Source: Siphonodentalium dalli (taxonomy: Eukaryota > Mollusca > Scaphopoda > Gadilida > Siphonodentaliidae). Taken from it: DNA of 64,000 nt. Every line of letters starts with the position of its first letter. The stretch's first letter is position 1. A program made the position numbers and the translations under genes. The stretch spans positions 193,338,052 through 193,402,051 of the forward strand of contig CP136067.1 of assembly GCA_032622095.1 (NCBI GenBank), in the 5' to 3' direction. The notes under the pieces were generated by a model. The model was given only the letters and a program-made list of their open reading frames with translations. It had not been told where the DNA came from and made no database searches. Shown here one piece after another: positions 11,346 to 23,045 of this stretch.

Positions 11346-12455
11346 ACACACTGTACATGCGATGTCCTTGCGCTCCTGTTGTGCAAATTCTAATATAAAA
11401 AGTGTTTTCTATTTCAGACAAAGCTCAAACATACCGGTAACATCTGACCAGACAAAACATAGAAACCGCTAAACTAATTACCAGTCAAACAAGATAACCC
11501 TTCAAAATATAAGATAACACGGCCAACCACAGCAACATACACCATGGATAAATACACTGTCAAAAGCACAGCATTTTTTTTTAACGGTAAAATCTGGCAT
11601 ATACCCATAGTTATATATAAACAGGCTACGGGCATCTGACCACAGGTCATTTGCATAAAAAAATTATATAATTCTTTCATTCCATCAAGGTACAAGTATC
11701 TTCAAAGGATTAAGTTGAAGTTTTGGGGCTGAGTAAGATTCTAAGAGAGAAGGTGGAATATTGACTTGAGAGCATAAAATATAACAAGAAAATGACAATC
11801 ATAGCCCAAATTGCGAAAAGTTGCCAAAGTGCAAGTATAGCTACATAGGCCTAAAACAATTTTTTTTTGTTTCCGGTAACATATGGTAGAAAAGTAGGGC
11901 AGGTGGAATTCAATTGTTTCATTGTTTTTTGGAAACGACCACAATAAGATCATATGTGGATTGTGGAATATATTCATTCTGAAAAATATGCCCATGGCAG
12001 CACAAAGTATATAACGGGACACAATTGGGCTGAATGGGCATATCGCACATGTATTGGGAGGAATAAATGAAACCTATTATTTTTAATCAAAAATGATTGC
12101 GACATCAACCTCAGATTGAACCAGGCCTATCAGTATGGCACCACTGTAATTAAAACACTGACTGTCAGAGTAAATAATATAGATGATAACTGATCGGCAC
12201 ATGTATTAAGTACTTCGATCTGAGATATTTTGCACCAACATCATAAGGATCTCCTGGGCATTATCTCTAGTTGGGAGCGAATGATAGCTTCCGAAATTTG
12301 TTAAAGAATATGGTCGCCAGTGGCCAACTTGGATTTTACTCTTTTCATGACTAAATTCATTGGCACACCCAACAAGCCACATCCCTCATCATTCATTAAC
12401 TACAACACACATAATTATTCTCCTCATAGTCATACTTGAAAGCATTTTAATTCAG
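11346..12455. other. Unassigned stretch
   Basis: AT-rich. A word similar to the YY1-like segment at 9658-9690 occurs near 12307 (GGTCGCCAGTGGCCAAC). No exon with convincing splice context was found. Confidence 0.5.
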
Positions 12456-13223
12456 CCCTTTCTATACTAAATATTCACTAGCTACTAGTAGTAGTTTCCT
12501 CATATTATGTTTCAACAAAATTTCAACAATTTGGAGTTTTTAAAATTACAAAGAAGTAGATGAGTTGGGTGCCAAATGGTACATGCTTACCTCCCCAGTC
12601 AAGAATCAAATTATATGGCATGAATTTGTGTCAAGATGGCAAACACATACCCTCATTCAATCAGGTTTGAGTATTTTCAATTTATAGTGAGAAATAGTAG
12701 GAAGTGAAAATGAAAAAATAGAGTAGTTTCTATGGTGTTGAATTGAAGGGGGAATTTGAAGAGTGCGAAATGTTTGAATGTTTGACCTTTGTTATTTCCA
12801 GGAGAAAGGACACATGTGCTATATCCCTAGTTGTTCCAAAATTGAAGCTGCATGCATTTTAAAGAATGTGATCAAAGGATTGTAGACTTGTTTTTGAGTT
12901 TTCATACAGTAAGTATACATTTATACTTTACCATTGGGACAGGCACACCACCGGTAGCTTTACCTCTTTTTATACTAAATACTCATTGATGAATAGTTCC
13001 CTTAGAAAATATACAGATAATAAGGTCAATAAACAACATCTGGTTTGTTGGAACTTATTATCTGAACATTTCCTTCTATTAAATAACTATTTTGGCACTG
13101 ATATTATCTGTTATTATGTGATGATTATTCATGAACACCCCTCCAGATTAATAACAAGGAATTCCAATGTTATTATGTATACTTTCATAACTGATTAGGG
13201 AATAGACATTAGTATAGAAAGGG
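12456..13223. mobile_element. Candidate TTAA-type element with CCCTTTCTATACTAA ends
   Basis: CCCTTTCTATACTAA at 12456 is repeated inverted at 13209-13223, where it abuts TTAA (13224-13227). At the left the nearest TTAA (12447-12450) is 5 bp away, so the left border is uncertain. The pattern suits a decayed piggyBac-like MITE. No transposase frame. Confidence 0.4.
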
Positions 13224-13323
13224 TTAATGCTCTGCAAATAATACTGAGTAACAACTGACTTTCATGTCAAATCCCAAAATCATCAACAAATTCTTGGTCT
13301 ACTAGCAATGGAGCAAATATATG

Positions 13324-13434
13324 CCTGAGAGCTTTCCGATGAATGGCAACAAGCCATATTTCTGACTAAATCCTGAAAAGTTACCCATGATTCTGCTGTG
13401 TTTAAGGAGTCGATTAATTAGAGCATTACTGTAC
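13324..13434. repeat. Half copy of the TA foldback MITE
   Basis: GAGAGCTTTCCGATGAATGG through GAGTCGATTAATTAGAGC and ATTACTGTA matches the right half of 8810-9005. The left arm is absent. Confidence 0.7.
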
Positions 13435-14654
13435 CACTGCAGCTCCCGTCATGAAAGGTTTAAGTTCCCTTATATTCAGAGTGTGTGTGTTCACATTGTA
13501 CTGTCAGAATAGCTATTGAATTTATGTCGACAACAGATATCTGTGTAGCTATCACTTTGTCCGAATAATGATGTTCAACAATATAATTAGTAACTACAAA
13601 ACATAATTATTGATGTATTATTCTACCCATATTATAAGTTACAGATGCTTAGTGGTCGGATATGTTGTCATGTTTTTGATTCAATGTTTATTATTTTATG
13701 CCCTGGAAACTATATACAACTTATTCTCGAAGAATATATCATCATTAAAATTGAAAAACATTTTTGGATATATTGGCAATGATCCAGGTTTCATGTTTGG
13801 GCACCATTTAGGTACTGTCCTGATGGCCACAGTCCTATGGCATGGTGTTGGCTTGTGCTTGGGGGAGGGGGGGGGGGGGGTGAATCTGTGTATGTTCAAA
13901 AGCCTTAAAAGTATATTGTGCTATTATGTTGGTAGATTGTCATATTTTAGATAGCAAATTCTTAACCCAAAACCCAATGCACATATGACCAAAGTTATTC
14001 CCTCCAGCCAACATTTAGCCATAATTTCTTGCAGCGTCATTTTGACACACAAAGAAATAACACCATTTGATTTGCAATGTCATTGATGCGCATTGTAAGT
14101 CATTGCGTAATTATGATAAGTGGTACTCTCAATTAACAAGACCCAAACAATTCTGTCACAGATTTAAAGTATCTTTTATTATTCTTTTCAGTATGTCATA
14201 ATATTATACTCAAGTTGTATCATCAAATTGTTCATTTTCCCAAAATTTGATTTATTATCAATGGCTTTCAATATATCAATTAACAATGATACTTACAAAA
14301 AATAAAAAAAATAATGTCTCTAAATTTCATTTTTATTTGATTAATTTATTTAATTTAATTCACGCTGATGTAAATTGGTTCACACTGGCAGGGCAGAAAA
14401 TAAAATAATTGCTAATGGCAATGTTTAATGAGTTATTTGCTATGTTTTATGTCAAAAGTTCTTGATCATTTCACATATGTGTGTGGCACATTACTTCTAT
14501 TATATTAGTATGTGAATGCTCAAACAATTGTGCTTTAAAACCAAACAGATATCAATATAATTATTGATTAATAATTATTCAATTGTTAAAATCTAGCTCC
14601 TTCCATCACATTCAACAATATACTGTTTTAGCGTTCTATTTGGATCTCGTCTAA
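13435..14654. other. Unassigned AT-rich stretch
   Basis: Strongly AT-rich, especially 14160-14600. It holds a run of about 18 G near 13862-13880 and a relic of the CCCGTCATGAAAGG word near 13447. No gene seen. Confidence 0.5.
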
Positions 14655-14662
14655 CTGGCCTG

Positions 14663-14723
14663 GCGGGTTTCTTCAAAAATGAGGGTAACCTTGGTTTACA
14701 TAATCTCTATTTAAGAAACCCGC
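14663..14723. repeat. Short inverted repeat GCGGGTTTCTT
   Basis: GCGGGTTTCTT (14663-14673) pairs exactly with AAGAAACCCGC (14713-14723) across a 39-nt loop. Function unknown. Confidence 0.5.
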
Positions 14724-14821
14724 GGGACCACATGCCACACTCCCTCGGGTCCGTCAAATTAAGAAGAACATACACATACCGTATGTCTGCTATATAATAA
14801 GTATCACATTTAATCGTTGAC

Positions 14822-14982
14822 ATAACCGGAGTTGACACAATACATATTATGATGGGGTCAGCAGGAAGACGGCCACGGACGAGGTTATGCCAACACCAGA
14901 CTGAGTGCACCCCATTTGGGAGTCAGCATGATGTGGATCGTCATATACCGGTATCCATATCTTGCTGACCCTCAACTGGGCA
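14822..14982 (+). repeat. 160-bp conserved repeat, copy 1
   Basis: From ATAACCGGAGTTGACA to CCTCAACTGGGCAA this segment is nearly identical to 17102-17255. Shared words include GATGGGGTCAGCAGGAAG and GAGTGCACCCCATTTGGG. No inverted ends or poly(A) are visible. It is less diverged than most repeat pairs here, so it is either recent or conserved. Confidence 0.7.
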
Positions 14983-15046
14983 AGTAACTGATCTTATGCA
15001 CTTGATGATTCAATCCTATTTATGATTATTTTTCTATATCCTGTAT

Positions 15047-15453
15047 TCTTGTATTTTGAAGACCTCTGTCTGTCTGTATGTATGTCATTTATACAAATCT
15101 ACGATTCTCGACCGATCGGGGCGAAACTTAGTACGTGTGTGTATTTTGACCAGGCGGTCGTCGTTGTCGTATTGGCGAGCCCGTGCGGCGCCCGCTTCGC
15201 GTATGCGCAGACGAGATCTCGGAAACGGGTGGAGCTATCGACTTGAAATTTGCTATGTGAATGTATCTTGCCCCGGATACGAATTTTATCGGGTCGCCGA
15301 GCCTGTGCGACGCCAGCTTCGCGCAGACCAGATCTCGGAAACGGGTGGAGCTATCGACTTGAAATTTGGTTACCAGATCTCGTAAACGGGTGGAGCTATC
15401 GACTTGAAATTTGGTTTTTGAATAGCCTGGGCAACGTCGGGCTCATCGGCTAG
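15047..15453 (+). mobile_element. Helitron-type non-autonomous element, upstream member of a head-to-tail pair
   Basis: Starts near TCTTGTATTTTGAAGACC, followed by (CTGT)n. It then has GC-rich core units (ACGGGTGGAGCTATCGAC, GATCTCGGAAACGG) repeated about every 115 bp, the last one shortened. The 3' end is CCTGGGCAACGTCGGG, a 5-bp-stem hairpin, then CTCATCGG and CTAG, followed by T. Hairpin plus CTAG with no TIR and no target duplication is the Helitron signature; (CTGT)n and tandem cores match Helentron-associated elements. It abuts the next element with no spacer. Proteins read across it are repeat translations. Confidence 0.8.
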
Positions 15454-16075
15454 TCTATTATATATTTTGGGAAATCTGTCTGTCTGTCTGTGTGTTCGCG
15501 ATGTACTCGAAAACGACCAAACCGATTTCGATGAAACTTGGTATGTGGGGGTACTTTCGGCCGGGGAGTGGCATGGGCCTATTAATTTGCCCGTGCGAAA
15601 TGACCTTGACCTTGAAATCGGGTCATTTCAAGGTCAATCGCCCGAGTATCACGGGATTTCGATGAAAATTAGTGTCTGGGGATACTTTAGTATGGGGAGT
15701 GTCGTAAGCCTATTCGTTTGCCCGTGCGACATGACCTTGAAATCGGGTCAATTCAAGGTCAAATCGCGAATATTGATGGGATTTCGACGAAATTTTATAC
15801 ATAGGGTTACCTTTGTCCACTGTGTTTTGGACGGGTCAAATTGTGACCCTGACCTTGAGCTTCAAAATGATCAATTCAATGTCAAATCGGGTAAAACCGG
15901 ATGGATTTCGACGGGTACTTTTGTGGGGTACTTTTGTCCGGCCAGTGTTTTGGACGGGTCAAATCGTGACCCCACCTGACCTTGACCTTCAAAATGGACA
16001 ATTCAAGGTCAAATCGCGCAATTCGCCAAAAAGCAGAGGGGAAACAGCCCGGACGAAGTCGGGTCCACCTGCTAG
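15454..16075 (+). mobile_element. Helitron-type non-autonomous element, downstream member
   Basis: Starts TCTATTATATATTTTGGG directly at the CTAG end of the preceding element. It has (CTGT)n at 15477-15492, then four degenerate units with TTTCGACGAAA..., GACCTTGACCTT and TTCAAGGTCAAATCG. It ends with the hairpin CCCGgacgaagtCGGG, then TCCACCTG and CTAG, followed by T. The 170-codon frame through it is a repeat translation without a domain. Confidence 0.85.
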
Positions 16076-17101
16076 TGTTATATATAGCTACAATGGCACT
16101 GTTTATTGTTACATCCAATATGCTTTTTTCGCATTTAATTAGATCTTTCAGCGTTTTCCCAAATAAAATTAATGTACAAAAGCATGACAAATTCTGAATA
16201 TTACGGTTCGGTTATACTTAATTTTGGGAACCCAGGCTCCGGCAACCCAAACTTATTATAACGGGTCGGCATAAGGCCTAGAACCGTGTGTGATACCGGG
16301 GGGTATATCATGAATCCGCTTAACAGAGGGTATACTCTTCAATCCATCACTGGAAATTTCCATCTTTCCTCCATCATTCCATGAACTTCTGTGAGAATTA
16401 TATCTCATGTCCAAGCTGAGCTACATTAGGCCAAAAAAGAGATACTATGTTTCCGTACATCGACCGAACCTAAAAATAACCTGCCGACCCTAAACTTTTT
16501 ATTGATATTTTGAGAAAAAGTCAAAATTTAATGCTCATAAATATTGATGATCTTTAGTGTGCAAAACACATGTTTTCTAACATATCCCTGTGAAAAGTGA
16601 CCACGAAGTGACAGCTGTCTCAAAAGCCCCAGGTGTGTGTTGGGTTGTGGATTAATGGGCATACATTTTGCAATTTTAATTTCCTGAGAGTTGATCTCCT
16701 GCCTGCTTTATGTCTTGTTTTGGGACTTCTGGAACACTATCAACAGACATGGTGGGTGTGTATCTGTATATATACATGTATATAGGTTATCACCACATAT
16801 GTTAGGGGTATAGCTACTGTTTTAACAAACAGGCATGCTCGGTGGGCGTACTGGCTACCCCCAGAAAAAGGGATGTAGTTGTCACAATACAAGTACGGTA
16901 TAATGGCGGTATTATTGGTAAAATTCTTATAAAAAGTTAGTGACATGAATTTTGTACCAAGTTTATAGCAAAATTTATAAAAAAAATGTGGTATGTGAAT
17001 AATAAAAAACTTACTTAAGCATGAAGTAAGTTTAATCTTAATGTATATTTCCACTGTTAATCAAGTAATACTTTCCCCACAGCATGGGTTAGCATTTTAT
17101 G
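16076..17101. other. Unassigned stretch with one dispersed-repeat relic
   Basis: 16432-16505 carries AGGCCAAAAAA...GTTTCC...CCGACC, a relic of the family at 2225-2402. The remainder is AT-rich with no gene seen. Confidence 0.5.
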
Positions 17102-17255
17102 TAACCGGAGTTGACAAAATACATATTATGATGGGGTCAGCAGGAAGACAGCCACGTACGAGGTTATGCCTACACCAGGCTGAGTGCACCCCATTTGGGA
17201 GTCAGCATGATGTGGATCGTCATATATCCATATCTTGATGACCCTCAACTGGGCA
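17102..17255 (+). repeat. 160-bp conserved repeat, copy 2
   Basis: Near-identical to 14822-14982 in the same orientation. It lacks the TATACCGG insertion seen in copy 1 and its flanks differ, so the unit boundaries are about ACCGGAGTTGAC and AACTGGGCAA. Confidence 0.7.
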
Positions 17256-17408
17256 ACATCAGTCGAGGTATTTCTGCAGTTGGATAAAAAATATCGAAAT
17301 AAAATAAAAATTCCTTACCGACCTACCTACCCTAATTTTTTCGCTGGCCTTAACACTTTTATTAATCTATATCATCTATTTTGGCCCGTTATTTGCAGGT
17401 ACAGTGCA

Positions 17409-17993
17409 GGAACATGTTTGGAACTACATTGGAACTACAGAGAATAATTCATAATATGATCCCGATCTGAGCTTCAGGTAGTGTACATGTAGTACGATGT
17501 TCGTACTAAGAATTAAAAGTTCAGCATCATACCCACAGGTTGCATCTATGTACATGTACCTGTGTATGTACAGCCGGAAATTCTCTAACGTGGTGACCAG
17601 GATGAAATTCATACAATGTTCCGCTTCCAGTAAGAAACCGCATCTTTTATTGATCGGAGAGTCGCGCAGCATATCCCATGTTTACGCCTGGAGCCATCAA
17701 AATAACGGAAACATGTTTGGAACTACAGAGAAGAAATTCAGCGCAAACGCCTAATATGATCCTGAGCTTGAGTTTGATGTTCGTACTAAGAATAAAATGT
17801 TCAGCATCGTACCCACAGGTTGCATCTACTAGTATGTACCTGTGTATATACTGAAGGAAATTTTCTAATGTGCTGACCAGGATTAAAATCATACAATGTT
17901 CTGCTTCCAGTAAGAAACCGCATCTTTGATTGGTCAGACAGTCGTGCAACATATCCCATGTTTACGTCTGGAGCCATTAGCATAACGGAAACC
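17409..17993 (+). repeat. Tandem duplication, two units of about 298 and 287 bp
   Basis: Unit 1 is 17409-17706 and unit 2 is 17707-17993. Both run GGAACATGTTTGG..., CCCACAGGTTGCATCTA, GCTTCCAGTAAGAAACC and CATATCCCATGTTTACG. Minus-strand frames in the two units keep the same peptide words (for example EAEHCM and DATCGYDAE). Small indels between units break the frame elsewhere, so selection on a protein is not demonstrated. Confidence 0.75.
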
Positions 17994-18143
17994 AAGACCG
18001 CTTCATCGTCTCTCGATGGCCGTTTCATGTCATATGTTGGAGAGAGGTTTAGGAGATTTTGACATTTTCTGCTGATCATTATGCGGAATAAGTGCCAAAT
18101 TAATGTGAATGACCAGGACTGTTGGCAGAACAAATACATGTAC

Positions 18144-18286
18144 GCCATTGTGGTGGATTGATGGTAACATGTCATGACATTGACCACTTTTAGCTTGTGT
18201 TCAACCTTGTCGCTTTGTGAATCGGTTGAACATAAACCTGAAGTTGTCAATGTCACGCCATGTTACCATCAATACACCACAACTAA
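18144..18286. mobile_element. Foldback inverted repeat, arms about 36 bp with inner stem
   Basis: TTGTGGTGGATTGATGGTAA (from 18149) pairs with TTACCATCAATACACCACAA (to 18282). Inside, GTGTTCAACC pairs with GGTTGAACAT, extending the stem. No coding content. Confidence 0.65.
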
Positions 18287-18289
18287 ACT

Positions 18290-19979
18290 TATATTAATAC
18301 AGGAAAGTTTTCAAAATAACATGTAATCACATATTGAATGCATACAATGTGTTCAATTTATCTCAGATTTAGAAACCTGAACAATACGTTGAAAATGTTT
18401 GGATCTTTAATCTACAGTTAAAGGTGACATATGCAACCGGTTTGGCTAAATAATGAATTTAATTGGTTGCCACTTCGGTCAGATGCGATATTTTAGAAAT
18501 GCTTCTATCTAGTGATGTTTGGCGTAACATTTCAATGTTTTGAGATATGTTTCGCATTTTGAGCGAAAACTTCATGACCTAGCTATCTCCCCATATTTTG
18601 TCACATCACCGATTGAGGATAAAGCCTTCGCTGTTGATTTCCTCAACACATAGCATATTTCTGCAAAATGAAAAGTCAAGTGATACATGTATTCATTCTT
18701 TTACAAAGTATATCTTATAATTCTAATTGAATACAGAGCCAATGATACGATTTGACCAGAAAAGGAAGAGTTTACGGACTGTCTCAAAATTGTTTTCAAA
18801 ATCTGATATGATCAAATAGACAATTTTGGGGCTATCCCCTATGGGGCTATGGGCCTATTGTGTGACACGGATATTCCGCATGTGAAATAGTATTCCTTGA
18901 ACTCATAAAATATGGGTTGGATTCTCATCTAACTGAAAAGTGTGGTAGTTACACAAACACAACCTACACTTTTCCACTTTTTGGGATCAGATGTGGGGGC
19001 CCAGATCACTCTAAAACTGTTGCATGTCACCTTGAAGATTTTTTTTCTATTATTTCATATATTAATTTCAGTATCATCGAGATGTGTGAAGCGTGTGTAT
19101 TACATAAATACAACAGTTCTAACTAAATTACACTCTTGAACAAGCTGTATAAGCATTAAAGATTCATGAAGAAAATATCTGGTATTTCCATTATCCCCAA
19201 GAATCTTTACATCAATGTCAGTCAATCACAACATTTAACAGTAAAGTGATGAAGCCAATCAGTATATTGACGATTTTCATCGGCTCCAGAGTTTCTCGAC
19301 ACATAGCTAAAATAGCATAATAAGTTTCCTGTCATATCTGGTCACAATACTTATTTCAGTGTTCACAAATTTGTGATTACAACTAATTTAACACTAATGT
19401 GTGTCCATTTGAAGAGTCCAGAAATTATCAATAATAGCCATCAAGGAGAATAGAATTAAGTATTTCCAAGAATTTCAACAGTTAGCACCCGTTTTTCTTA
19501 TTCGCCAAAATTCATGTAACAGGAGATAACATTCTGTCAATCGTAAAACTGCGCTTTGATGTTATACAACAGGAATTGCATGCATAAACTATCTATAGTG
19601 GTGGTTATGTGACTTATAGTTACATGTGTATATTCATTAGGACTGTTATGTGTAGCTTATTCCAGCCTGAGAGCCTAATTTTAATGAGAACTGATTATAC
19701 ACATGTGTATCCAGGTGATATACACATGTAAAACTTGATCGTTCTTTTGTATTGACAAGACGCAACAGGTGTATCCTCATGTCATGGCTGATTGTCATCT
19801 GTATCAGTTGATAGCACATGCATGTCATGAACATCTGATTAGAATCAGGGACATTTTCATTGACTTTATAAGCTCTTTGTAACTATACCAGAAATAAAAA
19901 ATTCTGAATGCAAAACATTATGGGCGCAGTGCATGTTCAGCTGAAGTTAGATTGAGATAAAAATAATATTATTCATCCT
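18290..19979. other. Unassigned AT-rich stretch
   Basis: No repeat, RNA gene or exon with supporting context was recognised. Confidence 0.5.
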
Positions 19980-20096
19980 GACCTGAGGTGTGGGGATGGA
20001 AAGATCTCACCCCGAGAGGCAAGATATTTCGGCCGATTGTCCGGACCCAATAGCTGGTCCCGAAGATGAGATTTTTCTATGCCCACATCCCAGGTC
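19980..20096. mobile_element. 117-bp foldback MITE candidate
   Basis: GACCTGAGGTGTGGGGAT at the left and, inverted, GACCTGGGATGTGGGCAT at the right. Pairing continues through GAAAGATCTCA for about 35 bp with mismatches. No clear TSD. Confidence 0.55.
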
Positions 20097-20785
20097 ATGG
20101 ATTATTTTTCTCCCAAACCCAAGAGCCACATACTCAATGTTTTGTCTTATACCCAATTTTGGCACATTTCAGTAGTTTCATAACGGTACATCAGGGGAGA
20201 AATCTGATGTCACATTTATGATTTTATTTGATGATTTTGGTATATACTGGAAAAGCAAAGCACGATACCCACACAAGCTTGGTTAATTGGTTTGAGTGAA
20301 ATATACATGGCTAGTGAAAACGACATGGCTATGTCATCATTGTCCCTAGCATGTCATGAATTAAAACACATCTAGTCATATATTTAGACTGCCAGTCATT
20401 GTTAAATTTTCGGAATGACGTGTGGTACCATGTCATTGACCAATATGGTACTAAAGGTGTCCTCTACCTGGACCAATTACCTCGTTTGCAGCTGTTGTCC
20501 ACAATTCTGGGATCTCCAAGAGATCTCGCTCTACTATCAGATGTCAGATCACTGATAACAATTGAGTCGCTTGCTGGTTAGGTCGGCCCCATTTATGTGG
20601 AAACAGTTTTCTTTTGATAATGGTGATTGGTGATGATGTTCAATTGCCCTTATACATTTACTTGTTGGCGAATCTGTACCCTGCGTAATTCATCCCAAGA
20701 GAATAGCGACACAAGGGGAGAGAGGTACGACTGTTGTCACTCCCGGGCAGCGCATCGGTGAGTTGGTTGAATGGTTAAATATAGA

Positions 20786-20940
20786 ATATCCATACAGTTT
20801 TATGAGATACAAGGTTTGTTTTCGCGAGTATGATTCAGCAAATGCCAAATGGGGAACCAAGCTTTAGCAAGGTCCCCATTTGGTGAATTATATATACGAG
20901 TGAAAATAAGCCTTGTATCTCGTTAAACTATATGGGTATT
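20786..20940. mobile_element. Foldback palindrome, arms about 70 bp
   Basis: Left arm ATCCATACAGTTTTATGAG, then ATACAAGG and CAAATGGGGA. The right arm is the complement, TCCCCATTTGG, then CCTTGTAT and CTCGTTAAACTATATGGG. The centre is near 20863. Probably a MITE. Confidence 0.7.
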
Positions 20941-20944
20941 ATTT

Positions 20945-21679
20945 TTATCCATTGCCAAATTTTAAATATCATAATGAAATTATGTCAGCCTCTGTGCAAT
21001 TGTTGGCAAAAAAGTATGTTTTCCTTGTAAACATTAAGGCAATTTGGTAAATAATATTTTGTTCACTGCATATAACAACTAGAGTGGTGTGTTTTACCTC
21101 AAGTGGACTACACAAAATTATAAAATGATCTTTTGGCTAATGGCTATGCGAGGTGCGAGGGCTGTTGTGACTCTACTCAACTGAAATGGTATGAAATAGA
21201 CTATAATACTATTTCGGATGCCACGCACCTGGTGTTTCGATGCTCTTAATGAATGAACAGGGAGAGTGGCTCCGCCCAGTGGTGACAAGGGATACTAATC
21301 CATGCCCGCAATGTTCTCTGGGTTGAAGACTGATATCATGTCCGAATGGTGCTTACGTCTTTTTTATTGTCGGTTAAAGTTATAAAACAATATTTTGAAC
21401 ATGTACATGTATGTTCTTTGGAATTGTTTATAGAGTCTTGTGTAGTCCACAACCCCATATAAACGACACAACCATTAGTTCATGCACTCCCATTAGTATT
21501 GCAAAGCCAACAGAGTGAACTTTTCTGTTTATATATAAATATCTTTGAACAAATACATATCTCTAAAATAGATCAAAATGTCCCAATACAACATTTTTTG
21601 GAATAGAATAAAGACCCAGTATCTGGGATAAACAGCAGCTGCAATATAACTCCGGATAAAGTTACATCTATTAAGTGGA
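20945..21679. other. Unassigned AT-rich stretch
   Basis: No feature recognised. Confidence 0.5.
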
Positions 21680-22300
21680 TAATGAATGCTCTTTATTGCT
21701 GATTAGTAGTGCATCTTTAAATATTTGATGCCCACAGCATCAATCACATGATATTAACCATGCATTATTTTACTTTTGTGCAATTTCCCCCACTTCTTCT
21801 GAACTGATAAAAAACGCTCTTTATTTGTCACATTATTTTTTTTGCCCACCACCCCCCCCCCCCCCCCCCCCCCCCCACTTCATTTGAGGGACAAAGGCGC
21901 TTATACCCGCAATTTTCCGACATATTTTCTAATGTGATAAGGAACGCTCTTTATTGCGTCCTTAAGACGTCAACAGCATCGATGAAATGACACTGCCACA
22001 GTGTGATATAGTTGTCCATAATTTGATGCCCACATCACCTATCCCATGACATTAATAATGCATTATTTTACATTTGTGCAATTTTCCACACATATCTTTT
22101 GAACTGATAAGAAGCGCTCTTTATTGGTTATATAATTTTTGGAAATCCCCCACCCCTTAGTCATCTGGGGGTGAAAGGCATTGTTACCCGCAATATTTCT
22201 ACATATTTTCTAATGTGATTAGGAACGCTCTTTATTGCTCATTTTGCTTCTTTAAGAGTGATTTCAACAGAATCTACGAAATGACACTCCATTTCAGTTT
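21680..22300 (+). repeat. Tandem duplication with period about 298 bp and a 25-C run
   Basis: Two units start at TTTGATGCCCACA (21724 and 22022), preceded by a partial unit. Each contains CATTATTTTAC, TGAACTGATAA, a C-rich tract and two copies of CGCTCTTTATT. The C tract is 25 uninterrupted C at 21852-21876 in unit 1 and short in unit 2. Confidence 0.75.
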
Positions 22301-22639
22301 ATTGCTGTTTTTAAAATTTGACGACACAGATTGCAACCATTTTGGGTACATTATCAATTATTTAGATAAAATAAGTTTCAGTGTCTGATGTCTGATAAGA
22401 TTCCCTTGGTCAAATTTTCACGAAATTTACATTGTTTTTTTTGTGTGTAGGCTAATGTACTTATTCCTGGTAAGAGGCCTTGTGTTGCAATTTATTTTAA
22501 GCTAAAAGCACAAATGCTCTGAACTATATATATTTGTTTATTTTGAATAAATATTGAAATTATTTTCTCCATTGTCATATTTTGTGGTCCACATGTCATT
22601 AATATCTTTAGAGGCAATATTATCCCCTAAAAGTTGATT

Positions 22640-23045
22640 AAATAGCTACTTTGAGTGATTAGATTGGACCCCTTTGAATACCTATTAAAATAGCTAGAAC
22701 AACCACTCGAGGTAGAATAATTTCCCACCAATAGTAGTTATCAGATTAACTACCCGCAGGTAGCAAAAATTCCCACTCGCAGGTAGTAAATTTAAATACT
22801 GGGTAGTTCATATTCATCCCACTACCTAAAGTAGTTAAAATTTAGCCTACCTTTGGGTAGTTAAAATAGCCACAAGAGGTAGTTATTTCAACCACTGAAG
22901 GTAGTTATTTTAACTACCAAAGGTATTTAATTTTTTAGCTACCCGCCAGGTAGTAAAATTAACCACCCAAGGTAGCGGGATGAATACGAACTACCAAAAG
23001 TAGTAAAAATTAACTACTTTTGTGGTTAATTTAGCAACTTTTTAT
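22640..23045. repeat. Foldback cluster of GGTAGT / ACTACC motifs
   Basis: Roughly twenty copies of GGTAGT or its complement occur in 400 bp, mostly followed by TAAAAWT. GGGTAGTTCATATTCATCCC (22801-22820) pairs with the complement at 22976-22996, so the region folds on a centre near 22898. It may be one foldback element with minisatellite-like arms. Confidence 0.6.

Noticed and set aside
15056-16197. Several overlapping frames of 70-170 codons.
   Set aside because: They lie in Helitron-type core repeats; identical peptides recur at 61-62.7 kb on the opposite strand.
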